64,000 nucleotides of DNA from Microcoleus sp. FACHB-68 (GCF_014695715.1 NZ_JACJOT010000006.1:496001-560000); one strand, 5' to 3'; shown: positions 27,660 through 37,198, counted from the stretch's first letter. The notes: generated by a model from the sequence alone, not told the origin. Program-made: numbers and translations.

Positions 27660-28016
27660 TTAGTTTTCGATCTGATAGCGCACAAGTTGTCTAACTTCCT
27701 CAACTGAAATGTTCAGTTTTTGCGCGATCACAGTTTCGATTTGACTAATTTCTGTAGCCGGCACCTCAAACACTGAGCCTTTAAGGTCAGGATTTGCACT
27801 CTTAACTTTAACCTTTGTAACTCCTTGGCTTTTCTTGATTTCTGCTTTAATCAATAAGGGAGAAAGTTGCGGAGGGAGTTGAGATTGAGCTTGAAGCTTA
27901 TCTAATGTGCCGTAGGGCCGGTTTAAAACTCGGTCAGTCAAAATTCTGCCTCCTACCCAAAAAGTTATTCCTAAAAAGGGAAGAAGCAACAAAAATCTTA
28001 GGGGAAAGCTGGGCAT
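27660..28016 (-). CDS. Small single-TM protein of unknown function
   Basis: 118 residues with one N-terminal membrane segment (FLLLLPFLGITFWVGGRIL) and a soluble domain that alternates charged and hydrophobic residues. The C-terminus (QIETVIAQKLNISVEEVRQL) is probably helical. There is no recognisable domain. The reading frame and normal base use, including a GCCGG site, support a real gene. It is convergent with the membrane protein at 26187. Confidence 0.65.
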   Translation of the reverse strand: MPSFPLRFLLLLPFLGITFWVGGRILTDRVLNRPYGTLDKLQAQSQLPPQLSPLLIKAEIKKSQGVTKVKVKSANPDLKGSVFEVPATEISQIETVIAQKLNISVEEVRQLVRYQIEN

Positions 28017-28215
28017 TTTTTATCTTCAAAATAAAAAGATTAAACTAAAATTAAATATTTTAACTGTATATAAAAATTACCATTTAAATTGTTATATAAA
28101 TACTTCTAAAGGAAGATGTGAAGTTAGCCAGCAGACTAGATGATACCTATAATAGCTGAATGCTGTTTTTTTAAAGCGAGGATTCTCTTGAAAAGGCGTT
28201 TCACACAGTCATTTT

Positions 28216-28422
28216 ATGAGAATTTTGCTGGTAGAAGATGACCCCAAGCAATTAGAACCACTTCAGGCTGCTTTGCCGCAAGCCGGTCATATCGTTGAGG
28301 CTTAGGTTTAGCAATCGTCCAGCAAATCGTCGCAGCACACGGGGGGGGAAATCAACGTTAGCAGCATAATGGGAAAAGGTTCAACGTTTCAAATTGAACT
28401 GCCGCTGAAATCGCCTCGCTAA
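28216..28422 (+). pseudogene. Deletion scar: start of a response regulator joined to end of a histidine kinase
   Basis: From ATG at 28216 the sequence reads MRILLVEDDPKQLEPLQAAL and about ten more residues, the first strand and helix of an OmpR-type receiver (RppA-like), then stops. It is followed at once by LAIVQQIVAAHGG, the G2-box end of a histidine-kinase ATPase domain. After a one-base shift in a run of eight G comes EINVSSIMGKGSTFQIELPL and a stop at 28420-28422. The order regulator-then-kinase is that of an rpp-like operon, so a single deletion of roughly 2 kb would explain the join. Confidence 0.82.
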
Positions 28423-28542
28423 GCCAGTCTTTTCAAAGAAATAAACCTCCCTCGAATGTTCTTAAAAATCCAATCAATTAACTTGAACACCGTTACCAGC
28501 TCCAAAAATCCACAAATCCACCTCTGACACCAACCCTTAACT

Positions 28543-28560
28543 CATCTGTGTTTATCTGTG
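28543..28560 (+). repeat. Dispersed 18-base repeat, copy 2
   Basis: CATCTGTGTTTATCTGTG, identical to the minus strand at 1023-1040. Confidence 0.6.
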
Positions 28561-28563
28561 GAC

Positions 28564-28611
28564 GCAGGTGGAACTTGAATGACAAGCGCAGCACATTCAA
28601 GTTTCACCTGC
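28564..28611. repeat. Long hairpin: 18-bp inverted repeat, one mismatch, 12-base loop
   Basis: GCAGGTGGAACTTGAATG is paired with CATTCAAGTTTCACCTGC. It directly follows the 18-base dispersed repeat, so the two may form one repeat element. There is no T-run, so a terminator role is less likely. Confidence 0.65.
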
Positions 28612-28673
28612 GGAATCTGTGGTTAAAAATTCTTTTCCAAAATCTACGATTTCATCACCCAAGAAAATGGCTA

Positions 28674-30071
28674 TCAGTTATCAAGCGTTTTAACCGTTAG
28701 CACTTGAGGCGGAGTGGCATCGGGGGGATAAAGAAAATCGACGCGCACTAACCGGCTACTCGCTGCCGGCAGCATTAACCGCACTAAAGGTTCCCCTTGC
28801 TGTCCCCGTCGCTGCACCAGATGCACATAGCGAGTTTGGGGTAAACCGCGATCATCGTTGTAGCGGATGCGGACAGTCCCTCGGAAGAAGATTTGGCGGG
28901 CCGGCGGTTCCAAAAAGCGCAACCCGCCTCTAGCCAGTTGTTCTTCTTTGATGGGAGTTTCCAAGGCGAGTGTGACGGTTTGTGCGGTAGCGGAAGGATT
29001 GTATAAAGGCAAAGTGAGGCTGTATTCAATGCCGTAATTGCCGTGGGCGCTGTAAGCGGTGTCTGGATAACGCACGATCATCGGGGCGCTTTGCACTTGA
29101 CCTGTGCCCATCTGGCCGCGAGAAAGCGTACTCAGGGCGTAGGAAAAGGCTTCACCGGCTTTAGGAATCGTGAGATTAGGGCTGCCGGCACCATCACTGA
29201 GTTGGGCTTTCCATGCGGAACCTCGCGCAACACCGGCAACGCGCCCATAGATAATTTGGCCGGTGGTTTGTTCTGGAGGTGTGGGGACTTTATCGCGAGG
29301 GCCAGCTAAGTTGCCGGTTTCCAGTAGCTGCTGCCATTCTTCCCGGCTGGGCGGGCGTTCACTGCCATCAGGGTTTTGTTTAGCAAACATCCCCAAGCTA
29401 GCGGCATAGACTTGACCAGAACTTTGCAAGCGCATCAACGTTGATCGGCCATTAATCGGCGGTTCTAGAGTGCGAACCGGGATGGGATGATTGAGTAACA
29501 TCTGGCTTTCCCCAGGCGGGATAACGATTCGAGCCGGCCACTCGGCTTGTCGTTGCCCTCGCAGCACTTCATTCATCACCCGACTTCCAGGGCCGGCGTA
29601 GACCGTGCCGGCTGGATTTTCCACAAATGAGGGCAACTCGATAAAGGGGGCATCCGGCTGGCTGAGATAGCTGGCAGCTTGCAGAACATTGACGGTTACG
29701 GGTTGTGTGCCTGGGTTGTGCAGGATGACGCCTAAGTAGAGAGTGCGTAAATCTTCCGGTGATGTGGCTTTGGCGATGTGGTGGGCAAAGATGTCAAAGC
29801 GTCCTTGGAAAGGGAAGTTGAGATGTGCTGCCGGCGCTTGCTTGCCAGTGGGGGGAAAGGTGGAGAGTAAAATTCCCTCGGTTTGCACAACTTCCGGGCT
29901 GTTGCTGTTGAAAACCGGCACGGTGTTAAGTTGGCCCGGTAAGGGGCGCACTTCCTGGGGTTTGACGATTTCCTCTTGAGTTTCCGGTGCCGGTGGGGGG
30001 ACAGGCATCGCGCTTGGGGGCGTTGTTTGGGCGAACAGCAGAGTTGATAGAAAAGGAAGGATGTGCAGCAC
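28674..30071 (-). CDS. DUF3370 family protein, exported
   Basis: 465 residues with a short N-terminal hydrophobic signal (LHILPFLSTLLFAQT) followed by a Pro-rich stretch. The remainder matches the cyanobacterial DUF3370 family: LNTVPVFNSNSPEVVQTEGI, FDIFAHHIAK, TLYLGVILHNPG, SRVMNEVLRGQRQ, and later GIIYGRVAGVARG-like and NYGIEYSLTLPLYNPS motifs. The family is confined largely to cyanobacteria, is predicted to be extracytoplasmic, and has no established function. The gene is complete and shows the usual high density of GCCGG sites. Confidence 0.87.
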   Translation of the reverse strand: MLHILPFLSTLLFAQTTPPSAMPVPPPAPETQEEIVKPQEVRPLPGQLNTVPVFNSNSPEVVQTEGILLSTFPPTGKQAPAAHLNFPFQGRFDIFAHHIAKATSPEDLRTLYLGVILHNPGTQPVTVNVLQAASYLSQPDAPFIELPSFVENPAGTVYAGPGSRVMNEVLRGQRQAEWPARIVIPPGESQMLLNHPIPVRTLEPPINGRSTLMRLQSSGQVYAASLGMFAKQNPDGSERPPSREEWQQLLETGNLAGPRDKVPTPPEQTTGQIIYGRVAGVARGSAWKAQLSDGAGSPNLTIPKAGEAFSYALSTLSRGQMGTGQVQSAPMIVRYPDTAYSAHGNYGIEYSLTLPLYNPSATAQTVTLALETPIKEEQLARGGLRFLEPPARQIFFRGTVRIRYNDDRGLPQTRYVHLVQRRGQQGEPLVRLMLPAASSRLVRVDFLYPPDATPPQVLTVKTLDN

Positions 30072-30157
30072 GATCTTGCTAAGTCCTCAATCACGGTAAT
30101 CCAATCTATTTCTACCGGCATCTGTTGGGGGAATCAGATGCCGGCAGCGATAAACTT

Positions 30158-30919
30158 CTATAAATTCTCTGGATCTTCTCCCAATTCTCGCAATCGAGCC
30201 GCTAAACGCTCAGCCCGTTGGCGTTGTTCTTCAGCTTGTTGCTGAGCGGTTTCAGCTTGTTGCGCTGCCGCTTCTTCCGGTAATAAAACCAGATTGCCGG
30301 CCTCGTCAAAAAACCGTAACCAAATTGCCGGTTGCCGCTCTACGATTCCCTCCCAAGTTCCCAACCAAAAACCCAACGTCTCACACCACAGCCAACCTCG
30401 CTCATTCGGTACGAGAGGCTGATAGCCTTGCGAAATATCCAAATGCCATCCTTGCAAGGAATTCGGATCAAACGGATTAAAGACAAAGTAATCGGGTGTG
30501 CGGAAAGTCTGTTCGTAAATATCTTTTTTGATGCCGGTGTCTATCTCTGCTGTGCTTTCCGACATCAACTCGACGATTACATTCGGGTAACGCCCCTCTT
30601 CATTCCACACCACCCAACCTTCTCTGGAGTAAGATCCATCAATGCCCAGCACGGCAAAGAAATCTGGCCCTCTAAAGTCGCGGTTTCGGGCTTGGGTGCT
30701 GCTGTAGTAAACGAACATATTGCCGCCGGTGAAGAAGTCTTGCCGGCTCGCCCAAGCTTGTTGCAAGGAGCGGATCAGTACATTCATTGCCGTGCGGTGA
30801 CGATTCGTTTCCAAGGGGACTCCATCATCAAATATCAAGTCTGTGGGTGGCATTGGGGGTTGCCACTCTGCGGTTAATTCAGTCTGGGCTATTGCTTCTG
30901 TTGTCGCATCAACTGACAT
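30158..30919 (-). CDS. Uma2-family protein (DUF820, restriction-endonuclease-like fold)
   Basis: 253 residues. The Uma2 core (about 20-190) carries ELMSESTAEIDTGIKKDIYEQ, matching the family signature in which an acidic residue, (E/V)xxS and a following Lys form a PD-(D/E)XK-like site, and then DYFVFNPFDPN. The C-terminal 45 residues are a charged coiled coil (Ala/Gln/Glu/Arg repeats, ending RELGEDPENL), a common tail in cyanobacterial members. Nuclease activity is inferred from the fold only. One of six Uma2 genes in this window. Confidence 0.87.
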   Translation of the reverse strand: MSVDATTEAIAQTELTAEWQPPMPPTDLIFDDGVPLETNRHRTAMNVLIRSLQQAWASRQDFFTGGNMFVYYSSTQARNRDFRGPDFFAVLGIDGSYSREGWVVWNEEGRYPNVIVELMSESTAEIDTGIKKDIYEQTFRTPDYFVFNPFDPNSLQGWHLDISQGYQPLVPNERGWLWCETLGFWLGTWEGIVERQPAIWLRFFDEAGNLVLLPEEAAAQQAETAQQQAEEQRQRAERLAARLRELGEDPENL

Positions 30920-31039
30920 CGCACCAGCTCCCTAAATTGGGTTTGTTTATGACTGTTTACTATGTTTTAAATGAGTGGGTGGGGCGATTCATTGCCCGAA
31001 TTTTTGACTTTTCTGCCGGCTTTTTTGCAAAAAGTTTAT

Positions 31040-31618
31040 TCACTCACCGATATTTCCATATTTTAACACCGGCTCAACTTTTAAAGATAGTTCTGGGAAA
31101 ATTTGAGAAACAATTTGCTGAGTGCCGGTGAACACGGTTTCTTCATACAATCCCTCTTCCAGTATCAGCACTGAAATTTTAGACTCTATCGGATCGGCAA
31201 TCCAATATTCAGGAATTTCTAAGGCCGCATACTCAGAACGCTTATATCGATAGTCACGCTTAATTGATTCAGGACTGACGATTTCCACCGCTAACAAGGG
31301 AGGTAGCTGGAAAACCGCAGAATGATCACGCGATTCCATCGCCAATTCTGCCGGCACAACACAAACATCCATCAACCTGGATTTTTTATAACCCGTTCTG
31401 ACTCCTGCTTCTCTTAAGCACAGCCAAGGCAAACCAAGACGGTTAATTTCTGCATCTAATACCCGCTCAATGAACTTGGCAATCAAAAGATGCTTGACAG
31501 TCGGGGGATTCATTTGAGTTAACTTCCCCTCAACCAGTTCATAACGGTTATCTGTGCCATCATCATAAACAAGATATTCTGCAAAAGTGTAGAGACGTTC
31601 GGCAGTTGTGGGAATCAT
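31040..31618 (-). CDS. Uma2-family protein
   Basis: 192 residues, a compact Uma2 domain without a coiled-coil tail. Family signatures are the N-terminal TFAEYLVYDDGTDNRYELVEG, KSRLMDVCVVP, LAVEIVSPESIKRDYRYKRSEY and IPEYWIADPIESKI. The putative PD-(D/E)XK-like residues are all present. It is separated by 120 bases from the Uma2 gene upstream on the same strand, but the two are not close in sequence and look like separate insertions. Confidence 0.88.
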   Translation of the reverse strand: MIPTTAERLYTFAEYLVYDDGTDNRYELVEGKLTQMNPPTVKHLLIAKFIERVLDAEINRLGLPWLCLREAGVRTGYKKSRLMDVCVVPAELAMESRDHSAVFQLPPLLAVEIVSPESIKRDYRYKRSEYAALEIPEYWIADPIESKISVLILEEGLYEETVFTGTQQIVSQIFPELSLKVEPVLKYGNIGE

Positions 31619-31906
31619 AAAACAACCCTTTGGTACGTCTTTTTGTTTATACTAACAAAAGCACGATAGATACTTTATTTTTCGCTTAACAGCAAATTAT
31701 TTGACTATCATATTAACTTAATTAAGTCAAGTTACGATGTGTCAAGAAAAACGGTGACAGCCGGCAACCGGCACGTATGCTATTTAACTAACCGCAATGC
31801 AGACAAGGCTGAATTAGCAACCAACCAACCGAAAAATCGGTCTAGACCCCTACCGGCAGACCACAATGCCGGTGGTAAAATCAAAGCAATCTAGAGAGAC
31901 TTAAAT

Positions 31907-33901
31907 ATGGTAACGACCGGCTCACAATTTTCTGATATTCAAACTCACTGGGCGCGTCCTTTCATTGAAGGCTTACGCGCGCGTAATATTATTAGTGGAT
32001 TCCCCGATGGCACGTTCCGACCAGATAAACCCATAAGTCGGGCTGAGTATGCTGCCGTCCTGCAAAGAGCTTTTAAGCAACCTTTAAAGCGGCAATACGT
32101 TCCATTTGTAGATGTTGCTCCTGGCTTTTGGGCAGCATCAGCGATTCAACAAGCCTACGAAACCGAGTTTTTATCAGGCTATCCCGAACAGCGCTTCCGT
32201 CCGGGAGATCAAATCACAAGAGCGCAAGTTTTAATTTCCCTTGTCAGTGGCTTAGGAATTACTGTTGAGAATGCAGCCGGCTTTAAGGCAAAATTACCGC
32301 AATTTTATCAAGATGCTGCCGGCATTCCTGACTATGCAACTGACAAAGTTGCAATCGCAACCGGCGCGGGAATGGTTGTTAACTATCCCAACTTAAAATC
32401 TTTACAGCCATTTTATCCAGCAACGCGTGCGGATGTTGTCGCTTTTATCTATCAAGCTTTAGTTAAAACCGGCCAAGCTCCGCTCATTGAATCGAACTAC
32501 ATTGTTCCCACAACTCCACTGGCGGCAGTTGGACATACGCGAGAGTTTCGCGGTGCGTGGGTGACAACCGTTTGGAGTCGAGATTGGCCTTCACAACCTG
32601 GACTGCCGGTGGAACAGCAAAAAGCAGAATTAATTGCCATTCTTGATCGGCTTAAATCGCTAAACTTTAATGCTGTTATTTTACAAGTCCGTCCAGAAGG
32701 CGATGCAATTTATCCCTCACAATTAGAGCCTTGGAGTTATTGGCTGACAGGCACTCAAGGCAAAGCGCCAAACCCTTATTACGATCCCCTAGAATTTGCG
32801 GTTGAAGAAAGTCACAAACGCAATCTTGAACTTCATGCTTGGTTCAATCCCTACCGCGCCAAAGGTGTAATTAATGATGCCAAAACAGTCGCCCCTCACA
32901 TTTCCGTTACGCATCCCGAATATGTTTACAAATATGGCAATGAGCTGTGGATGGACCCAGGCGCGGCAGTTGTTCAGGATTTAACGTATAACGTGGTGAT
33001 GGATGTGGTGCGCCGCTATGATATCGATGGCGTTCATGTTGATGACTACTTTTATCCGTATCCAAAACTCAATATCCCTTTTCCAGATAACAAAACCTAC
33101 GCTGCCTATCAAGCTGCCGGGGGAAAAATGAGCCTCGGCGACTGGCGACGGGAAAATGTTAATAAATTAGTTTTCCGCCTCGGCCAAGGCATTCGTGCTA
33201 TCAAATCTCACGTCAAATTTGGAATTAGTCCCTTTGGTATTTTTCGTCCCGGACAGCCGGCACAAATTCAAGGGTTAGATTCTTACGATCAACTTTATAC
33301 CGACTCGAAAAAATGGTTAGTTGAAGGTTGGATTGATTACTACGCGCCGCAACTTTACTGGGTGATTGACAGGCCGGCACAAAGTTATCCTGTGTTGCTA
33401 AAATGGTGGCTGCAAAACAATCCCAAGGGCAAGCATTTTTACGTTGGCAATACGATTGAACGGATCGATGGGACAAGCTGGCCGCTTCAGGAAACACAAA
33501 GGCAGATTGAAATTACCCGCAGCTTGAATAGCCAGATGGCTTTAGGAAATATTTTCTATAGCATGAAGGTTTTGAATGAAAACCGGCACGGAATTGCTGA
33601 CAAATTCAAGCAGGAAATTTATGCAAAGCCGGCACTCGCACCCACCATGCCGGCTTTAGATTCTACTCCCCCAACTTTGCCAAAGGGAGTCAAGCGTGTA
33701 GACAATCAAATCGTGTGGAATGCTGTAGCGAACAATGACATTCGTGCTTGGACGCTTTACCGGCAGAATGGTCAGACTTGGACGCTGGTGCGAGTGATGG
33801 CGGCTTCCAGAACATCTACAGCAGTTGAACCGGGGACTTATGCTTTATCTGCTGTTGATCGGATGTCTAACGAAAGCCTAGGCGTGATCATTTCAATTTA
33901 A
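31907..33901 (+). CDS. SLH-domain glycosyl hydrolase-like protein (GHL10/DUF187)
   Basis: 664 residues. Three SLH repeats fill about residues 5-190 (FSDIQTHWARPFIEGLRARN, FVDVAPGFWAASAIQQAYET and a weaker third). A GHL10-type TIM-barrel domain follows (about 215-570): FRGAWVTTVWSRDWPS, NAVILQVRPEGDAIYPS, LHAWFNPYRA, VDDYFYPYP and IDYYAPQLYW. A short C-terminal domain ends the protein. Relatives are thought to hydrolyse polysaccharides; the substrate is unknown. The acidic pair in HVDDY is a candidate catalytic site. The SLH region starts at residue 8 and no signal peptide is visible; an upstream in-frame stop near the ribosome site excludes a longer N-terminus. How the protein would reach the cell wall is unclear. 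Confidence 0.88.
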   Translation: MVTTGSQFSDIQTHWARPFIEGLRARNIISGFPDGTFRPDKPISRAEYAAVLQRAFKQPLKRQYVPFVDVAPGFWAASAIQQAYETEFLSGYPEQRFRPGDQITRAQVLISLVSGLGITVENAAGFKAKLPQFYQDAAGIPDYATDKVAIATGAGMVVNYPNLKSLQPFYPATRADVVAFIYQALVKTGQAPLIESNYIVPTTPLAAVGHTREFRGAWVTTVWSRDWPSQPGLPVEQQKAELIAILDRLKSLNFNAVILQVRPEGDAIYPSQLEPWSYWLTGTQGKAPNPYYDPLEFAVEESHKRNLELHAWFNPYRAKGVINDAKTVAPHISVTHPEYVYKYGNELWMDPGAAVVQDLTYNVVMDVVRRYDIDGVHVDDYFYPYPKLNIPFPDNKTYAAYQAAGGKMSLGDWRRENVNKLVFRLGQGIRAIKSHVKFGISPFGIFRPGQPAQIQGLDSYDQLYTDSKKWLVEGWIDYYAPQLYWVIDRPAQSYPVLLKWWLQNNPKGKHFYVGNTIERIDGTSWPLQETQRQIEITRSLNSQMALGNIFYSMKVLNENRHGIADKFKQEIYAKPALAPTMPALDSTPPTLPKGVKRVDNQIVWNAVANNDIRAWTLYRQNGQTWTLVRVMAASRTSTAVEPGTYALSAVDRMSNESLGVIISI

Positions 33902-33940
33902 GGGGAAATGTAGCAGTCCTCAGCCTGAAAAGCATGGAAT

Positions 33941-33988
33941 GCGGGCATCTTGCCCGCTTGTCGTCATCTCAGGGAGCAAGATGCTCCC
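33941..33988. repeat. Pair of short hairpins, dispersed cyanobacterial repeat
   Basis: GCGGGCATCTTGCCCGC (33941-33957) and GGGAGCAAGATGCTCCC (33972-33988) are two perfect small palindromes sharing the core GCATCTTGC in opposite orientation. A decayed relative lies at 51569-51592. The position just after a stop codon would also suit transcription termination, but no T-run follows. Confidence 0.55.
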
Positions 33989-34043
33989 ACTTCCATATTT
34001 TGACAAATCCCAGATGCACTAAATGGATTTTCAGTAACTAACT

Positions 34044-34439
34044 TTAGCCGGCAATCACCGCAATGCACTCAATTTCTACCCGCACATCTTTAGGTAAACG
34101 GGAAACCTGAACTGTCGCGCGTGCCGGCGCTGTTTCCTCATCAAAATATTTCCCATAAACGGCATTCATCGCCGCGAAATCATTCATATCTAAGAGAAAT
34201 ACACTCGTTTTCACCACATCATTAAAAGTGGCTCCAGCCGCTGTTAGAATTGCTTCAATATTTTTCATCACTTGTTCGGTCTGCTTAGCGACATCGTCGG
34301 GAAAGACAATATCATTAATTTTGGGGTCAATCGCAATTTGACCAGCAACAAAGATCATCGTGCCGGTTGCTGCGACTGCTTGATTGTAAGGGCCAACGGG
34401 TGCCGGTGCTTGTTCAGTATGGATAATTTTTTTCGTCAT
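34044..34439 (-). CDS. ridA: RidA family enamine/imine deaminase
   Basis: 131 residues, the full length of the family. RidA hydrolyses reactive enamine/imine intermediates, such as 2-aminoacrylate from PLP enzymes, and so protects cytoplasmic enzymes. Signatures are [17 protein letters not shown] at the N-terminus, the [10 protein letters not shown] strand, and the C-terminal [22 protein letters not shown] with the arginine that binds the substrate carboxylate. It stands alone. The PLP enzyme DapL is encoded divergently 265 bases away, but nothing ties the two together. Confidence 0.93.
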   Translation of the reverse strand: MTKKIIHTEQAPAPVGPYNQAVAATGTMIFVAGQIAIDPKINDIVFPDDVAKQTEQVMKNIEAILTAAGATFNDVVKTSVFLLDMNDFAAMNAVYGKYFDEETAPARATVQVSRLPKDVRVEIECIAVIAG

Positions 34440-34629
34440 GGATATTTCTTGTTCTAAGTTTTCCTGAAAGTATGCCGGTTTCTAGATTTCTCCATCAGGC
34501 ATTATCGCACCTCTGAGCGTTAAATCTGCGGTGAAATAGATGGGAAAAGCTTTAAAAATTTGTGGCGCACAGTAAAAATTGGAAAAGATCCCTCAGATTA
34601 TCTTAATAATCAGCTAACTGCCTGATATG

Positions 34630-34652
34630 TGTGCAAACGTGAGAGACTCCCC
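34630..34652 (+). repeat. Short relative of the cassette-flanking repeat
   Basis: GTGCAAACGTGAGAGACTCC closely resembles TTGCAAAAGTGAGAGGCTCC in the repeat at 16326-16396. It suggests that the flanking repeats belong to a family present elsewhere in the genome. Confidence 0.4.
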
Positions 34653-34704
34653 ATAGCGCGACGATTAGCAGTAAGCTGTTTTAGGGCATTTGTGATGATT
34701 AAAC

Positions 34705-35940
34705 ATGGCAACGATTAACGATAACTACCTCAAACTTAAAGCCGGCTACCTGTTTCCTGAAATAGGGCGACGAGTGAATGCCTTTGCTGAGGCAAATCCT
34801 GACGCCAAGATTATCCGGCTAGGCATTGGTGATGTCACGGAACCATTACCGGAAGCGTGCCGCACAGCGATGATTAAAGCAGTCGAAGAAATGGGCGATC
34901 GCGCCACCTTCAAAGGATATGGCCCAGAGCAGGGTTATGCTTGGCTGCGCGAAAAAATTGCCGGCGATGACTTCCAGGCGCGGGGATGCAACGTTGATGC
35001 GTCGGAAATCTTCATCTCTGATGGCTCTAAATGCGACACCGGCAACATTCTCGACATCTTTGGCGATAACAACACGATTGCCGTTACCGACCCCGTCTAT
35101 CCCGTTTATGTAGACACAAACGTGATGGCAGGACACACCGGCACTGCTAACGACAAGAGCGAATTTGAGGGTTTAGTTTATCTGCCTATCACCGCAGAAA
35201 ACAATTTTACCGCTCAAATTCCTACTCAAAAAGTCGATTTAATTTATCTTTGCTTCCCCAATAATCCCACCGGCGCAGTTGCCACCAAGGAACACTTAAA
35301 AGCGTGGGTAGATTATGCTAAGGCGAATGGCTCCATCATCTTTTTTGATGCAGCTTACGAAGCCTATATTACCGATCCAAATCTTCCCCATTCTATCTAC
35401 GAAATAGAAGGCGCACGAGATTGTGCAATCGAGTTTCGTTCCTTCTCCAAAACGGCGGGATTTACCGGCACTCGCTGTGCGTTTACAGTCGTGCCAAAAA
35501 CACTCACGGCAAAAACATCTGATGGTTCTGATGTAGAACTGTGGAAGCTGTGGAACCGCCGACAAACGACTAAATTTAATGGCGTTTCTTACATCGTGCA
35601 ACGTGCGGCTGAGGCGGTTTATTCTGAGGAAGGAAAGGCACAAGTTAAAGCATTGGTCAGTTTCTATTTAGAAAATGCCAAAATTATCCGCGAGAAACTG
35701 AGTGAAGCCGGTATCGCTGTTTATGGTGGCGTGAATGCACCTTATGTTTGGGTAAAAACACCAAATAACCTTTCAAGTTGGGATTTCTTTGATAAGTTGC
35801 TGCAAACTTGCAATGTAGTGGGAACACCGGGTTCTGGTTTCGGTGCTGCCGGCGAAGGGTACTTCCGCATTTCGGCATTTAATAGCCGGGAAAATGTAGA
35901 GGAGGCGATGCGGCGAATTACTGAGAAGTTTAAGGCATAG
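34705..35940 (+). CDS. dapL: LL-diaminopimelate aminotransferase
   Basis: 411 residues, normal family length. It converts tetrahydrodipicolinate directly to LL-diaminopimelate with glutamate as amino donor, in lysine and peptidoglycan synthesis. This is the pathway variant of cyanobacteria, plants and Chlamydia. Fold-type I PLP enzyme: PLP lysine Lys249 in [14 protein letters not shown], the substrate motif [20 protein letters not shown] (184-190) and FDAAYEAYI. The start at 34705 follows the N-terminal pattern of the family ([14 protein letters not shown]). Confidence 0.97.
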   Translation: MATINDNYLKLKAGYLFPEIGRRVNAFAEANPDAKIIRLGIGDVTEPLPEACRTAMIKAVEEMGDRATFKGYGPEQGYAWLREKIAGDDFQARGCNVDASEIFISDGSKCDTGNILDIFGDNNTIAVTDPVYPVYVDTNVMAGHTGTANDKSEFEGLVYLPITAENNFTAQIPTQKVDLIYLCFPNNPTGAVATKEHLKAWVDYAKANGSIIFFDAAYEAYITDPNLPHSIYEIEGARDCAIEFRSFSKTAGFTGTRCAFTVVPKTLTAKTSDGSDVELWKLWNRRQTTKFNGVSYIVQRAAEAVYSEEGKAQVKALVSFYLENAKIIREKLSEAGIAVYGGVNAPYVWVKTPNNLSSWDFFDKLLQTCNVVGTPGSGFGAAGEGYFRISAFNSRENVEEAMRRITEKFKA

Positions 35941-36068
35941 ATCGCTCGGTTTGCGGGTAGCGGTGGGCTTTTGTCCACCCTGCCGGTTTTCAGAGATTCA
36001 CGTGTGATCTCGCAGAGAATCAAATCAATATGACAAGATCGAAGAAGTAGCGATTATCATGCTTGTCA

Positions 36069-36482
36069 ATGTCTCCAACTAATCCCGGTCTCGATCTTCC
36101 CTTTCACCGCCTGCGCGAAGTGCGCGATGCAGTGCTCCACTTGCACAAAGCGCTGCTGCACTCAGAACGAGGGGTTTATGAGCAGTCTCATGGCCCTATC
36201 AAGTCAAAAGGCGAATTTTTCCAGCTTGTTGTCGGTGATGAATGGTTTAGCTGGCTGCGGCCATTGTCTCAGTTTATTGTCGAAATTGATGAAGCTGTCA
36301 GCGCGAAAGAACCAATTACCTTGGACAGAGCAAATGAGCTATTAAACGAAGCTCGTAGCTTGCTTCACCCTTCAGAAGAAGGGACGCCGCGAGAGCAGCG
36401 TTACTATCAAGCAATTCAGCGCGATCCTGATATTGCGTTTATGCACGCAGCCGTATCAAATTTGCTGTCGCGTGACCGCTAA
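36069..36482 (+). CDS. Conserved hypothetical protein, 137 aa
   Basis: A soluble, mostly helical protein: SPTNPGLDLPFHRLREVRDAV at the N-terminus, then KALLHSERGVYEQSHGPIKS, VGDEWFSWLRPLSQFIVEID and a C-terminal helix. I prefer ATG at 36069 to the TTG two codons upstream. I do not recognise a characterised family, but proteins with the WFSWLRPLSQ(F/L)I core occur in several bacterial phyla, and the frame has no sign of decay. Function unknown. Confidence 0.75.
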   Translation: MSPTNPGLDLPFHRLREVRDAVLHLHKALLHSERGVYEQSHGPIKSKGEFFQLVVGDEWFSWLRPLSQFIVEIDEAVSAKEPITLDRANELLNEARSLLHPSEEGTPREQRYYQAIQRDPDIAFMHAAVSNLLSRDR

Positions 36483-36634
36483 TTCATTGGCAATCGCTCT
36501 TTCAATAAGAATTCGGATTGAGCGATTGTCGATTTTTAATAATCAGAAAAGTAGTGAGCAGTTTTTGGTGCCGGTGTTACACTCAATAGCTGCTGTTACC
36601 TACTTTACTAACCTAAATTTGGAGGCAGCCTCAA

Positions 36635-37198
36635 ATGATACAGACATCATCTAAACTTCTAACCTTAGAAGAGTTCCTAAAACTGCCAGAAACAGAGCCG
36701 GCTAGTGAATATATAGACGGAGAAATTATTCAGAAGTCTATGCCACAGGGTCAACACAGCGTAATTCAGGGTGAATTGGTAACGGCAATTAATGCAGCTT
36801 TAAAACCGCAGCGAATAGCAAGGGCATTTCCTGAATTACGATGCACGTTTGGTGGCAGAGCAATCGTGCCTGATGTATCTGTGTTTGTTGGGAACAGAAT
36901 TCCCCGCGAAGACAATGGCAGTGTAGCGAATGTATTTCCCATAGCTCCCGATTGGATTATTGAAATTTTATCACCCGAACAAAGTCAAACAAAAGTAACA
37001 AAAAAAATTATCCAATGCCTGAAATTTGAGACTCAAATGGGCTGGTTGATTGATCCAGAGGAGAAAACAGTTTTTGTTTATCGTCCCCAGCAGCAGACGG
37101 AAGTTTTTGATGAATCTGAACAGAAAGTTCCCGTTCCTTCCTTTGCCAGTGAGCTGCGATTGAGTGTAGGAGATTTATTCAGATGGCTGTTAGAATAA
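36635..37198 (+). CDS. Uma2-family protein
   Basis: 187 residues. Uma2 signatures are LTLEEFLKLPETEPASEYIDGE, TFGGRAIVPDVSVF, DWIIEILSPEQSQTKV and MGWLIDPEEKTVFVYRPQQ. It is a close paralogue of the convergent Uma2 gene at 37253-37825, sharing even the leader GGAGGCAGCCTCAAATG with the start codon. The pair therefore looks like a recent inverted duplication. The probable active-site acidic residues and Lys are kept in both. The ATG at 36635 is fixed by the shared GGAGG leader. Confidence 0.9.
   Translation: MIQTSSKLLTLEEFLKLPETEPASEYIDGEIIQKSMPQGQHSVIQGELVTAINAALKPQRIARAFPELRCTFGGRAIVPDVSVFVGNRIPREDNGSVANVFPIAPDWIIEILSPEQSQTKVTKKIIQCLKFETQMGWLIDPEEKTVFVYRPQQQTEVFDESEQKVPVPSFASELRLSVGDLFRWLLE

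Noticed and set aside
33941-33988. Intrinsic terminator after the GHL10 gene
   Set aside because: Two hairpins are present but neither is followed by a T-run, and the sequence recurs in decayed form elsewhere; listed as a repeat instead.
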